64,000 nt of DNA. Origin: Sediminicola luteus (GTDB lineage Bacteria; Bacteroidota; Bacteroidia; Flavobacteriales; Flavobacteriaceae). The notes below the pieces were generated by a model, which did no database searches, was not told the origin of the DNA, and worked only from the letters and a program-made list of their open reading frames with translations. The DNA lies in contig NZ_NBWU01000001.1 in assembly GCF_002514735.1 (NCBI RefSeq), positions 806,001 to 870,000 on the forward strand, read 5' to 3'. Made by a program: the position numbers and the translations under genes. This document shows, piece by piece, positions 15,407 to 24,693 of this stretch. Position 1 is the first letter of the stretch. Each line of letters begins with the position of its first letter.

Positions 15407-17446
15407 TTACTCCCTTACCTTTGGAAGCTCAGTAAAAGGTTTAATGCCAAACTCCGGATATATTTCGGTCGGATAATAGAACACCCCGCCTCTTGACACT
15501 AGGGCAATGGTTTTAATAGCCTTGATATCTTCGACCGGGTTACCAGGTACCAAAAAGAAATCGGCCAATTTACCCACGGCAATGCTTCCAGAATCGGTAT
15601 CGCCCATGTATTGGGCCATGTCGTAACTGGCCAGTTTGACCAGCTCGGCCGGACTATACCCCAATTGTTGGTACAGCTCCAATTCACGATGATACAGGAA
15701 AGAACCTCCCAAATCGGTGCCCGGCACGATAAATATGCCTTTTTCCTTCATCAATTTTAGGGTCTCCACAATTTTATCATAGGCTTCTTTATAGGCCTTG
15801 TCGTCTTCCTCGGAAGCAATCTGGGCCAAGGCTACCTTGTAGCCGCGTTGCTCGTTGGGCGGCATATGGTCTATAAAGTCTTTGGTACCTTCCCAAACCT
15901 CGCCGTTCCTGGCCTTCATCAATACCTCGTGAATGGTCAAGGTAGGATCCATGGCCGTTTTATGTTTTAAAAATAGATCTAAGGTCTTTTGCACCGGGGC
16001 ACTTTCAAGATCTACTTGAGGCAATCGCTTCAGGGCCGTTAAGCGCAGTAGGGTACGGGTATCTTCGTCCGGGGCCAATACCCACCCCAGCATGGTTTGG
16101 TTAATGTGGGTCATTTCATCAAAACCGGCGGCTAACATGGCATTGGCATTGGAAAAGGCAGGTACATGTCCGCATACGAACATGCCATACTCATGGGCTC
16201 TGGCAACAATGGCCGGGGCCCAATCGCCATTCATGGAATTGTACAATTTAACGCCATAGTATCCCATATCATGGTAGGTATCTACAGCTGCCAAGGCCTC
16301 TTCTTGGCTGGCCACCACGATACCGTTATTGGCGCTATAATCGCTTTTACCCTCTATAAAACCCAAACGGTGTACCCGTGGTCCCGCCAAAACACCCGAC
16401 TCGATCTTGCCTACTAATTCCTCTAAAACGGCATTGTCGTTACCCATATCCCTAAAGGTGGTTATACCGGCCAAAACATTCAGCAAGGCGCCCTCATCGC
16501 CGGTATGGGCATGCATTTCGTACATTCCGGCTACCAAGGTTCCGCCCTTGCCATCGATAACTACTTCATCGGGTCCGGTGGCGTCGGGGCCATCAATGCT
16601 TGCAATACGATCTTCAACCACAGAAACCGATGCTGGATCACTTATGTTTAAGGTTTTGGGGTCAAAAATGCGCACATTGGTTATACGTACCTTTTTGCCA
16701 TAGTCATGGGCATATTTCTTTTGAATGGACTCAAAACGTTCGGTAGAATAGCGTTCGGCATAAGCGCGTAGATCTTTTTCGTGCGCTTCAAAGCCTTCAC
16801 GTACGATTACAAAACGCGGACTGATTACAGCGAAAAGCCTATGGTCGGTATCGGCGATAAAATACGATGGGTTCATGTCGGCACCCGAGAGGGCATAGGT
16901 AATTAGATCTAACTGCGTACTATCTTGGGTGATGCTGCTCCGCTCCATTTCGGTCAAACGTAGGCTGCCTCCCGGTAAAACGGCCATAGTCTGATCAGGA
17001 GCCGCCAAAAGACTACGGGCCGTAAGTATCACGGAGTAGGGGCTCCCCGATTGGTTTACATACCAGTGGGGACTTGAAATGTTGGTGCTATCGCTTCCGG
17101 TTGCATCGGTCCAAGCCGCTTTTTGGCTCGACAGCGTATAGGTTTCATCGACATCGTTACCAAAGGTGGTATTACCGGTAATTTGCCATTGCACCGGAAA
17201 ACCTTCAGGGTTCAGTACCAAGGTTTCCTTCATGGTCGGGCCCCGACCGTTGTTCTTATAATCGTAATCGACGGCTATGGTATCGCCTACAATCTGGGTC
17301 TTCAAATGTCCGACTACGGTGTTTCCAAAAATGACCGAAAAGGTCTCGTTACCTTGGTAATCCGACAAGGAAGTGGTTTTGTCTTTCCCTGGCTCACAGG
17401 ACAAAAAGAGCGCCACTAGGGCCAAAAAGAATATTGAAGGTCTCAT
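15407..17446 (-). CDS. Amidohydrolase-family lipoprotein
   Basis: 679 residues. Lipobox LFLSC (Cys17), so it is membrane-anchored outside the cytoplasm. Residues 20-240 form an unrecognised beta-rich N-terminal domain (VVGHLKTQIVGDTIAVDYDYKNNGRG and on). The amidohydrolase/imidazolonepropionase-like domain follows: metal ligands HAHTGDEG, Lys of GVKLYNSMNG, His in FVCGHVPAF and DEMTHINQ, Asp in VPGTDLGGSF. It ends with the usual small beta-sandwich (GSIAVGKLADFFLVPGNPV). Substrates in this family include peptides and cyclic amides; here it is unknown. It stands alone, convergent with the barrel gene. Confidence 0.9.
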   Translation of the reverse strand: MRPSIFFLALVALFLSCEPGKDKTTSLSDYQGNETFSVIFGNTVVGHLKTQIVGDTIAVDYDYKNNGRGPTMKETLVLNPEGFPVQWQITGNTTFGNDVDETYTLSSQKAAWTDATGSDSTNISSPHWYVNQSGSPYSVILTARSLLAAPDQTMAVLPGGSLRLTEMERSSITQDSTQLDLITYALSGADMNPSYFIADTDHRLFAVISPRFVIVREGFEAHEKDLRAYAERYSTERFESIQKKYAHDYGKKVRITNVRIFDPKTLNISDPASVSVVEDRIASIDGPDATGPDEVVIDGKGGTLVAGMYEMHAHTGDEGALLNVLAGITTFRDMGNDNAVLEELVGKIESGVLAGPRVHRLGFIEGKSDYSANNGIVVASQEEALAAVDTYHDMGYYGVKLYNSMNGDWAPAIVARAHEYGMFVCGHVPAFSNANAMLAAGFDEMTHINQTMLGWVLAPDEDTRTLLRLTALKRLPQVDLESAPVQKTLDLFLKHKTAMDPTLTIHEVLMKARNGEVWEGTKDFIDHMPPNEQRGYKVALAQIASEEDDKAYKEAYDKIVETLKLMKEKGIFIVPGTDLGGSFLYHRELELYQQLGYSPAELVKLASYDMAQYMGDTDSGSIAVGKLADFFLVPGNPVEDIKAIKTIALVSRGGVFYYPTEIYPEFGIKPFTELPKVRE

Positions 17447-17749
17447 AACGGATTGGTTTTAAGTGCCCCTGAAGATAACCAAAATAAAAAACCACAACCA
17501 TCTGAATTTTGATGGCTAAGACAAAAAGAGTAAAGAGAAAAGACATTGTTTTCTTTACCGTAGCTTCCTGTATGGAAACTTCTGATCTTTCCTGATTTAA
17601 ATTTTTCCACAAAACATAAAAACACAGCACAGTGCATATCATAAAGTCTATGTTCTACCCATGCCATGGGGCAGGGCTAAGTGAGCGAAGCGGTCTAATC
17701 TCAAAATACTTCTTACAAGACCAACACTTGGCTTTCCTATTGTTTTCAA
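17447..17749. other. Intergenic region without recognised features
   Basis: 303 bp between two minus-strand genes. It should hold the promoter of the amidohydrolase gene, but I could not place one with confidence. Short frames here overlap each other and show no signal peptide or family motif. Confidence 0.6.
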
Positions 17750-18871
17750 TCACAACCTATACATAGTCTCCATTCGTTTGGCCATAAGTTTAGTTGGCAT
17801 CGCCTTTAGCAATTGGTTGCGCAAGTCTTGACCATATTTCCAATGGGCCATTTTACCGGTAGTCCAAGAGCGTTTCACAATGGTATTAACCTTCGGCTGC
17901 CTGTTACGTTGAAAGGCCTCGAAACTGGGTCCGGTCGGAAATTGACCCATCGTTTGGGCCAAATGATAGGCATCTTCAATGGCCTGGGCCCCACCCTGAC
18001 CCATATTGGGCGTAGTGGCATGGGCTGCATCGCCCAAAAGACAAATATGACCTTGGTGCCATTGCCTTATCGGTTTGAGGTCGCTGATATCGTTTCGAAG
18101 TGTTTTATGTTCCGGAGTGGCTTCGATTAAGCGGGACACCCTGGGATGGAAGGTCGAAAACCCTTCCAATAGTTTCTGTTTCCTACCCTTGTCCCCTTCA
18201 AAATCGGTGGTGGCTACCGCGAACCAATAGACTTCCTTCGGACCTGTTTTTGAAAAACCAAATCGGATTCGATCGCCCCAGAGCTCCAAGCCCCAATGTT
18301 CGAATTCCTCTTCCAAATCTTCTTCCGCCATGCCACGCCAACAGCATTGTTGGGCATTACGGATTATACTTTTCGGAAAAAGTTGCTGGCGTACCCGAGA
18401 CCGCAAGCCATCGGCACCAAGTAGATATTTGGTTTCTATGGAAGTACCATCTTCGAAATGAACCCGAACGGCTTCCGAACCCAACACTTCATACTTGGCA
18501 AAGGCTTTGCCTAAATGGACTTTTTCGGGGGGTAATGCCTGGTACAACACTTGTTGAAGTCGAGCCCGATGTATGGCCAGGGTAGCTTCCCCGAAGGTGT
18601 CTTCGATTTCGGTTTGGGGTATAACTAACAATACCTTTAAATCGGCGGTACATAAACTTACCCTGTGGATCGGGTTTCCGTTTTGCTTCAGCTGTTCCAA
18701 AACCCCAAAATAGTCCAAGGCCTGAAGCGCATTGGGCGCCAACCAAATTCCGGCCCCTACGACGGTCAGTTCCGGAGCCCTCTCGAACAACTGATAATCG
18801 ACCCCGATCTGTTCGAGGGCCAAAGCGGTAGACAATCCGCAGATTCCCCCTCCGATTATGGCGTATTCCAT
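17750..18871 (-). CDS. FAD-dependent monooxygenase (group A aromatic hydroxylase/epoxidase-like)
   Basis: 373 residues starting MEYAIIGGGICGLSTALALE. The frame extends 33 codons further upstream, but that part is basic and aromatic with no relation to the family, so I chose the ATG at 18871. Dinucleotide-binding GGGICGL is at 7-13, the FAD/NAD DG-type motif is in LLGADGLRSRVR, and the second FAD motif is LLGDAAHATTPNMGQGG. Length and motifs match flavoprotein hydroxylases such as salicylate/zeaxanthin epoxidase-like enzymes. It needs NAD(P)H and O2. Neighbours give no substrate hint. Confidence 0.9.
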   Translation of the reverse strand: MEYAIIGGGICGLSTALALEQIGVDYQLFERAPELTVVGAGIWLAPNALQALDYFGVLEQLKQNGNPIHRVSLCTADLKVLLVIPQTEIEDTFGEATLAIHRARLQQVLYQALPPEKVHLGKAFAKYEVLGSEAVRVHFEDGTSIETKYLLGADGLRSRVRQQLFPKSIIRNAQQCCWRGMAEEDLEEEFEHWGLELWGDRIRFGFSKTGPKEVYWFAVATTDFEGDKGRKQKLLEGFSTFHPRVSRLIEATPEHKTLRNDISDLKPIRQWHQGHICLLGDAAHATTPNMGQGGAQAIEDAYHLAQTMGQFPTGPSFEAFQRNRQPKVNTIVKRSWTTGKMAHWKYGQDLRNQLLKAMPTKLMAKRMETMYRL

Positions 18872-19080
18872 ATTTGGCTTTTTGTATAAAAATACAAAGC
18901 AAAGCCTGAAATATAAGCTTCTCCACCTAACGAATTTGCACTTAAAACCATAACCTTTAAGTAAAAGCAAACGTAACCTTTCAACCTTAAAATTTGTAAG
19001 TGTTTTCCCTAAACAGTCTTGGCTATAATAAGTACACGCCCCACTTTAACTTGCAAGCTAAAACCAACCCCTTGACCAAC

Positions 19081-19743
19081 ATGCGAAATTTCAATACTGT
19101 CGCCTTTCTGTTTTGTATGCTTACCCACTTAACTGCCCAACAAAGCGACCTAGGCAATTGGTTAATTTATTTTGGCAACAAAAGCCTGCCAAAAAATTGG
19201 AATTGGCATCATGAGATCCAATATCGCAACTACGACGCCATTGGCGACCTAGAACAATTGTTGTTACGTACGGGTCTGGGCTATAACCTTTCGGAAAACA
19301 ATAACAATCTACTTCTTGGATATGGGTTTATACACAGCCAAAACTATGTCGATGGGCAACTTGATAAGGTAAAAAGCAACGAACATCGTATTTACCAACA
19401 ATTCATCACCCGCCAACGTTTCGGAAAATTCTATTTACAGCATCGGTACCGAATAGAACAACGATGGATCGAGGGGCATGATTTTCGGTTGAGGTTCCGG
19501 TATTTTTTGGCCCTGAACATTCCGCTGGCCAAAGCGGAAATGGGTGACGACACCTTTTATTTTTCGAGTTACAATGAGATTTTCATCAACCATGAGGCTA
19601 CGGTATTCGACCGCAACCGCCTTTATGGGGCACTGGGTTATCAGCTTAACCCAAAACTTCGTTTCGAATTGGGTTATATGAACCAATTCATGAATACCGA
19701 AAATAGAGACCAAATAAACCTGGTCACTTTCTATAATTTTTAA
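19081..19743 (+). CDS. DUF2490-family outer-membrane protein
   Basis: 220 residues from MRNFNTVAFLFCMLTHLTAQ, a Sec signal peptide; the longer frame to 19000 only adds residues before that signal. The mature protein has alternating amphipathic strands (GNWLIYFGNKSLPKNWNWHHEIQYRNYD, LLLRTGLGYNL, FYLQHRYRIEQRW, ending LRFELGYMNQFM and INLVTFYNF), as in the DUF2490 barrel family. Function unknown. It is followed 17 bp later by an exported carbonic anhydrase on the same strand, so they are probably co-transcribed. Confidence 0.85.
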   Translation: MRNFNTVAFLFCMLTHLTAQQSDLGNWLIYFGNKSLPKNWNWHHEIQYRNYDAIGDLEQLLLRTGLGYNLSENNNNLLLGYGFIHSQNYVDGQLDKVKSNEHRIYQQFITRQRFGKFYLQHRYRIEQRWIEGHDFRLRFRYFLALNIPLAKAEMGDDTFYFSSYNEIFINHEATVFDRNRLYGALGYQLNPKLRFELGYMNQFMNTENRDQINLVTFYNF

Positions 19744-19760
19744 CCTAAAACCAAAAAGTA

Positions 19761-20504
19761 ATGAGAACCCTAAATTATTTGTTAGCCTTTGGATGTTTGT
19801 GCCTACTGAACATAGCCTGCCAAGGACAAACCCCTAAAAAAGAAGTTTCGGAAGAAACCGCCAAACCCATAACGGGCTTAATCGAAGATGTGCTGACCCA
19901 AGCAGAGCAAGACGCGCTTACCCCAACAATGGTATTGACCGCACTAGAGGAGGGGAACAAGCGATTTAGAAGTAATGACCTCACGGCCAGGAACCATTCT
20001 GAAATGGTGCGTAAAAGTACCCTTCAGCAATTTCCGAAAGCCATCGTTCTGTCTTGTGTCGATAGCCGGGTTCCAGTAGAAGACGTTTTCGACCGAGGCA
20101 TAGGCGATATTTTCGTAGCCCGGGTAGCCGGTAATTTTGTCAATGAAGATATCCTCGGTAGTATGGAATTCGCCACCAAGGTTTCTGGGGCCAAATTGGT
20201 CTTGGTAATGGGCCACGAACATTGTGGTGCCGTTAAAGCGTCCATTGACCAAGTAGAATTGGGTAATATAACACCCATGCTCTCAAAAATATGGCCAGCC
20301 GTGGTCGCGGTTGATTATGAAGGTGACCGAAGTTCTAAAAACCAAGGTTTCGTAGAAAAGGTATGTGAGAGCAATGTAAGGCTCACTATGGAAAATATCC
20401 GTAGCCAAAGTCCAATTATGAAAGAACTGGAAGCCGAAGGGGCCATTAAAATTGTGGGTGCGGTATATAATATGGCCACCGGAAAAGTAGAGCTATTACC
20501 CTAG
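19761..20504 (+). CDS. Exported beta-class carbonic anhydrase (lipoprotein)
   Basis: 247 residues. Lipobox LNIAC (Cys20) makes it an envelope lipoprotein. Zinc ligands and catalytic dyad of beta-class enzymes are all present: Cys99, Asp101, Arg103 in SCVDSR, then His152 and Cys155 in GHEHCG. It interconverts CO2 and bicarbonate. Most beta-class enzymes are cytoplasmic, so an exported form suggests a role in periplasmic inorganic carbon or pH handling. The DUF2490 barrel gene is 17 bp upstream. A hairpin with a T-run follows the stop. Confidence 0.93.
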   Translation: MRTLNYLLAFGCLCLLNIACQGQTPKKEVSEETAKPITGLIEDVLTQAEQDALTPTMVLTALEEGNKRFRSNDLTARNHSEMVRKSTLQQFPKAIVLSCVDSRVPVEDVFDRGIGDIFVARVAGNFVNEDILGSMEFATKVSGAKLVLVMGHEHCGAVKASIDQVELGNITPMLSKIWPAVVAVDYEGDRSSKNQGFVEKVCESNVRLTMENIRSQSPIMKELEAEGAIKIVGAVYNMATGKVELLP

Positions 20505-20540
20505 CACTTTACGAAAACCTATACAAATGCCTCATAGGAA

Positions 20541-20599
20541 GCCAAAAGTGGAACCGAAAGATGATTTTCATCATCCGAGGTATCCACTTTGGTTTTTTT
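20541..20599. terminator. Hairpin terminator between convergent genes
   Basis: CCAAAAGTGGA pairs with TCCACTTTGG, with an inner GATGATTTTCATC hairpin, then seven T's on the plus strand. It lies after the carbonic anhydrase and just past the end of the convergent protease gene. Confidence 0.6.
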
Positions 20600-20635
20600 A
20601 CCTATTGTCAGAACCATATATGGCCCATTACCAAT

Positions 20636-23600
20636 TTACAAATCGGCCAGCAACTCGTCTACCGCTCTTTTCAATTGGGAATCGGTATTCTTGGCTTTTT
20701 CGTCTGGGGCGTTCAAGACGGTGATGTCGGGTATGGCCGGCACGAAATCCATGTTTTTCTCTGTACGGTGGTTGTACCAGCCTCGGAAAGGGATACGTAC
20801 GTACGACCCGTCAATTAGGCCTTGTCCCCCTGTTGAAATTACTGCCCCAAAAGTGGGGTTTCCTACCAATTTTCCGATTTCGAGGTTTTGATAGGCATGT
20901 GAAAATATTTCGGCATTGGAATACGAATTCTGGTTGCAAAGGGCAATAGAGGGTTTGGTCCAAGAGGCCAAGGGCAGTCGTTCGCTGAACGGATAGGTAT
21001 GTTTAAAATTGGCATGCTCTTTGGCTAGATCTTTCGCTGCGCCCCTGGGTACGGTATAGGCATGTTGCTGTACGTTTAATACGGCCATAAGGTAATCGGT
21101 GGTCCAGCCACCGCCGTTATAGCGTACATCGATTACAATGCCTTCCTTACCATGGCCCGCAGCCATGAGTTCGCGCTCGAACCGTTCAAAGCTGGTCCAG
21201 TTCATTCCCTCGATATGCAAATAGCCCAAACGCCCGTTAGAGTAAGTGTCTACCAATTTACGTTTTTGGGTTACCCAAGCATCGTATTTGGCATCGGAAG
21301 TGGAAGAGGCGGGTTCGATAACCAATTCTTTATTCACGCCTTGACGTTGAATTTTCAGAATTACCTTTTCCCCAGCTTGAGCTTCCAAAAGCTGAAAAAT
21401 ATTCGTCTGGGCCGTCAATACTTCCCCATTAACCTCCTTTATGATATCCCCGGGCAATAATTTGCTTTCTATACGATCGGCAGGGGTATTCGGGGTAACC
21501 GAAACCACACTTAAACCATTCGGTACATTTTTAAAGGCCGCACCCAATTGTCCGGTTTTCACCTTTTTGATATAGGGGTATAGGTTACGGTTGTACATAC
21601 CCATGTGTGAGGCATTGATCTGGCCGAGCATCCAGTTAAACATCGCCACAAAATCGGTGCGGGTAGAGGCTTTCATGGCCAAGGGTCGGTATTCTGACTT
21701 TAAAGCATCCCAGTCGCGTCCGTGGAAATTAGGGTCGTAGAACCTTTGGTCTAAAGCCGCCCAAGCCTCTTCGAACAACTGTTTTTCTTCTTCTTTATAA
21801 TCGAGCTTCATTTTGGCGGTAAAAGGTCGCCCCTCTACCTTGGCCCCATCGAGTTTTAATTTTTTGATACCTCCCTTTTGCAAGTAATAGGCATTTTCGT
21901 TTTTGGCATCGAAAACCACCCCTCTCGGACGTGCATTTTTCTCGGTAATGGCTTTTCTATCCTTGGCTTCCCAACTAATGCTATACAAATCGGAATCTAC
22001 CTTGGCATTGCCCCTAGACCAATTACCGGTGGTATAATAGAGAGTTTTACCATCTTTGGAGAAGCCCCTAATAAATTCACCTTCGGTATAGGAAGTGATT
22101 TGTTTCTGACGTTTGTAGATATCTTCAAAATCGATTTGTACGTTTACCTTTTTATCCTTGTCCTTTTTATCGGCCTCGGGTTCGTCTTCCCAATCATAAC
22201 CTGTCTTTTCCCAATCGGATTTCTTGAGCCAGGTAAACCAAACATCATAATCGCTGTTATTGCGGTTCGAACTAAAGCCCAATTTACTACCATCGGGAGA
22301 CCAACGGGGCATAATGTCGCCTTTGGGGTGCATGGATACATTTACCCGGGCCTGGCTTCCGTCGGCCTTGTGGATATACACTTCGGCATTAAAGTTCAAA
22401 TCTTCGTGGCTATAGGCCAGCCATTGGGAATCGGGCGACCAGCTCAAATCTTCTACTTGATCCCAATGGTCTAACAGTACTTTCGCATTGCGAAGACCGG
22501 AAGTACTGATCTCGGCCACTATTAATTGATTGTCTTTGCTGTAGGCTATTTTCTTCCCATCGGGCGACATTAATATATCGCGTTCGGAAGCCTTGGAATT
22601 AGTAAGGTTTTTGATTCGAAAACGAAGTGATCGATAGAGTACGGAATCGGAAAGGTTTTGGGCCTGGGCCATATAGATATCTTTCTGACCCTCACGATCC
22701 GATACGAACAACAGATGGTCCTTATCTAACCATTGGGGCTCTACATCGCGATAGGGGGATCGGCTAATATTTACCGAACGTTTGATTTCCTTATCGTTTT
22801 TCTTTACAAAAATCTCACCCCGTACCTCAAAAGCCAACATCTTGCCTTTGGGTGAAGGCACCACTTGGTTGGCATCGCTAGAAAAGCTTTTGTTTTCAAA
22901 TGCCAGGACCACCCTTTCTCCTTCTGGGGCGATAGCGATCTCGTTTACCGCGCCCGTATTCGCATCTATCTTTAACAATCGGTCACGTTGCATGGCCAAA
23001 ACCATACCGCCACCATAACTGAACTCGAAAAGCCCTTGGGTTTCAAAATTGGTCAAGGCCTGGGGAGCACTTGCCTTAGCGCCATTTTCGGACAGGGTTA
23101 CCGTATAAAGGTTGTATTTTTTGGTGCGGCCCGATTGGAAGATCAAGGTGGTATCGTTGATCCAATAAGCATTAAAATCGTTATGGGGATCGGTGGTGAT
23201 CTGATGATAGGTATCGTTCTGGGTATCGTATACCCAAATATCGCGATTGGCCGAACCGCTATAGGCCTCACGGGCTATACGGCAACTGCCTTTGGTTAAG
23301 GCCACCAAACGGCCATTGGGCGATAAACGGGCATCGCGACCGGTAGTAGTCAGTAATTGTTCTGGGGTGCCACCGATTATGGCCACTTGGGCCAATTCGG
23401 GTTCCCATTCCACTTGCGCAAACTCGCGATCTGTGGTAAAAAAGATATGGTCGCCGAATACCCCGGTCAAGTTATCGGATACACTATTAAAGGTATGTTG
23501 GGTAACGGCACTACCGCCAGATTTCATACTAAAGATGTCGCTGTTGCCAAAACGGTTGGATGTAAAATAAATGCGGCTGCCGTCGGCACTCCAAACCGGG

Positions 23601-23794
23601 TTTTGATCGTAGGCCGTATGGGCCGTTATCCGTTTGGGATTACTCCCATTACTGTTGGCTGTCCATATATCGCCTTGATAACAAAACGCTATTTGTTGCC
23701 CATCTGGGCTGGCCACAGGTTGATGGATCAGGGCATTTTGAGCCAAGGCCCCTATAGTACAAAAGGCCATAATGATAACGCTAAGTATTCGCAT
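20636..23794 (-). CDS. Tricorn-type S41 protease with WD40-like beta propeller
   Basis: 1052 residues from MRILSVIIMAFCTIGALAQ, a signal peptide; the longer frame adds 19 unlikely residues. Propeller repeats of the PD40 type occur through about residue 560 (VASPDGQQIAF, WSADGSRIYFTSN, MSPDGKKIAY, WSPDGSKLGFSSN). A core helical domain follows, then a PDZ domain (GLSVVSVTPNTPADRIESKLLPGDIIKEVNGE). The S41 catalytic domain comes last (GIVIDVRYNGGGWTTDYL, then NQNSYSNAEIFSHAY with the candidate nucleophile Ser). It degrades peptides and is exported here, to the periplasm or beyond. A small DUF1566 lipoprotein gene lies 101 bp upstream. Confidence 0.93.
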   Translation of the reverse strand: MRILSVIIMAFCTIGALAQNALIHQPVASPDGQQIAFCYQGDIWTANSNGSNPKRITAHTAYDQNPVWSADGSRIYFTSNRFGNSDIFSMKSGGSAVTQHTFNSVSDNLTGVFGDHIFFTTDREFAQVEWEPELAQVAIIGGTPEQLLTTTGRDARLSPNGRLVALTKGSCRIAREAYSGSANRDIWVYDTQNDTYHQITTDPHNDFNAYWINDTTLIFQSGRTKKYNLYTVTLSENGAKASAPQALTNFETQGLFEFSYGGGMVLAMQRDRLLKIDANTGAVNEIAIAPEGERVVLAFENKSFSSDANQVVPSPKGKMLAFEVRGEIFVKKNDKEIKRSVNISRSPYRDVEPQWLDKDHLLFVSDREGQKDIYMAQAQNLSDSVLYRSLRFRIKNLTNSKASERDILMSPDGKKIAYSKDNQLIVAEISTSGLRNAKVLLDHWDQVEDLSWSPDSQWLAYSHEDLNFNAEVYIHKADGSQARVNVSMHPKGDIMPRWSPDGSKLGFSSNRNNSDYDVWFTWLKKSDWEKTGYDWEDEPEADKKDKDKKVNVQIDFEDIYKRQKQITSYTEGEFIRGFSKDGKTLYYTTGNWSRGNAKVDSDLYSISWEAKDRKAITEKNARPRGVVFDAKNENAYYLQKGGIKKLKLDGAKVEGRPFTAKMKLDYKEEEKQLFEEAWAALDQRFYDPNFHGRDWDALKSEYRPLAMKASTRTDFVAMFNWMLGQINASHMGMYNRNLYPYIKKVKTGQLGAAFKNVPNGLSVVSVTPNTPADRIESKLLPGDIIKEVNGEVLTAQTNIFQLLEAQAGEKVILKIQRQGVNKELVIEPASSTSDAKYDAWVTQKRKLVDTYSNGRLGYLHIEGMNWTSFERFERELMAAGHGKEGIVIDVRYNGGGWTTDYLMAVLNVQQHAYTVPRGAAKDLAKEHANFKHTYPFSERLPLASWTKPSIALCNQNSYSNAEIFSHAYQNLEIGKLVGNPTFGAVISTGGQGLIDGSYVRIPFRGWYNHRTEKNMDFVPAIPDITVLNAPDEKAKNTDSQLKRAVDELLADL

Positions 23795-23895
23795 AGTGTA
23801 GTGGATTGCTTTTCCGATTGTCGTCGGAAGAATAAATAAACAGTTTCTCAAAACACCTAAAATACGAAGAGTTTGGCAGACGCCCTTATGTATGT

Positions 23896-24468
23896 TTAGA
23901 AAGCGCGAATGGCGCGGACATTCATTTTACTCTCATCGCGTAGCGTTTGAATGTATTTGTCCGGGTTTGCCCCCATAAATTGAAAATACACCGTATTCAA
24001 ACTAGCTTCGGTCGAACTCCAGTATTCGGCATCATCAATGGTCTTACCGCTATTTTTCTCCAAAGCTTCATCTACCAAGTCTTTATTTAAGCTCAGAACC
24101 TTTAGCTCGTCTATACTGGGCATAAACCAATCGTCGAAACCACCAGATTCATAATCTATACATAACTCAGCAGCAAACTCGGTGCCTTTACATCGGTCTG
24201 CGATATCCAAGGTGTTTTGGGCACCAGCACCAATTTCTTTTCCATCGGCCCCATCTATTGCCGCTGTTTCACAACCCCAATACACCTCAAAATGCTGATC
24301 TTCCATAGCGCATACCAAACCATGCTCACCCGTTTCATCTAAATAAAAGATGATGCCGCCTTCATGTAAATCACCCAATTGTAATACAATCGGAGGTGGG
24401 GCATTGTCGTCACTACTACAGCTTAACACCCCCAATAAAACAGCACAAAGAACAACTACTTTTTTCAT
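23896..24468 (-). CDS. DUF1566 (Lcl C-terminal-like) lipoprotein
   Basis: 190 residues. Signal with lipobox GVLSC (Cys17) followed by SSDDNAPPP. The domain has the family hallmarks: GGIIFYLDETGEHGLVCA, DDWFMPSIDELKVL, YWSSTEAS and the terminal MNVRAIRAF. Such domains are distantly related to formylglycine-generating/C-type-lectin-like folds and often occur in surface proteins. Its role is not known. Upstream of the protease gene on the same strand, 101 bp apart. Confidence 0.85.
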   Translation of the reverse strand: MKKVVVLCAVLLGVLSCSSDDNAPPPIVLQLGDLHEGGIIFYLDETGEHGLVCAMEDQHFEVYWGCETAAIDGADGKEIGAGAQNTLDIADRCKGTEFAAELCIDYESGGFDDWFMPSIDELKVLSLNKDLVDEALEKNSGKTIDDAEYWSSTEASLNTVYFQFMGANPDKYIQTLRDESKMNVRAIRAF

Positions 24469-24623
24469 AAGTTAGGTTTGGTTTTAATTGAAGTTTCGAA
24501 TATAGGTAAACCGATGGTATTTTCATTCGAAACTGTAAGTGCTCACGAATAGATTAAGGGGAATTCCATCGGTTGACCATCAATTTACTACCCATTTCGT
24601 TTTACCCCTGGGGTGACGAAAAC

Positions 24624-24651
24624 AAAAAAGGACGTCCCTTGCAAGACGTCC
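24624..24651 (-). terminator. Terminator of the nrdB-nrdA operon
   Basis: GGACGTC / GACGTCC stem with an 8-nt loop. On the minus strand it is followed by six T's. It begins 43 bp after the nrdA stop codon. Confidence 0.85.
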
Positions 24652-24693
24652 TCTTCAAACTATATATAGCGTAGTGGGGGGTTATTTAACTTT

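Noticed and set aside
17394-17667. Minus-strand frames upstream of the amidohydrolase gene
   Set aside because: They overlap each other, run into the amidohydrolase signal region, and show no family motif or proper start context.
24656-24671. NrdR-box-like CAAACTATATATAGCG downstream of nrdA
   Set aside because: Only the core AT palindrome matches and it lies after the operon, between the last gene and its terminator. NrdR boxes sit in promoters.
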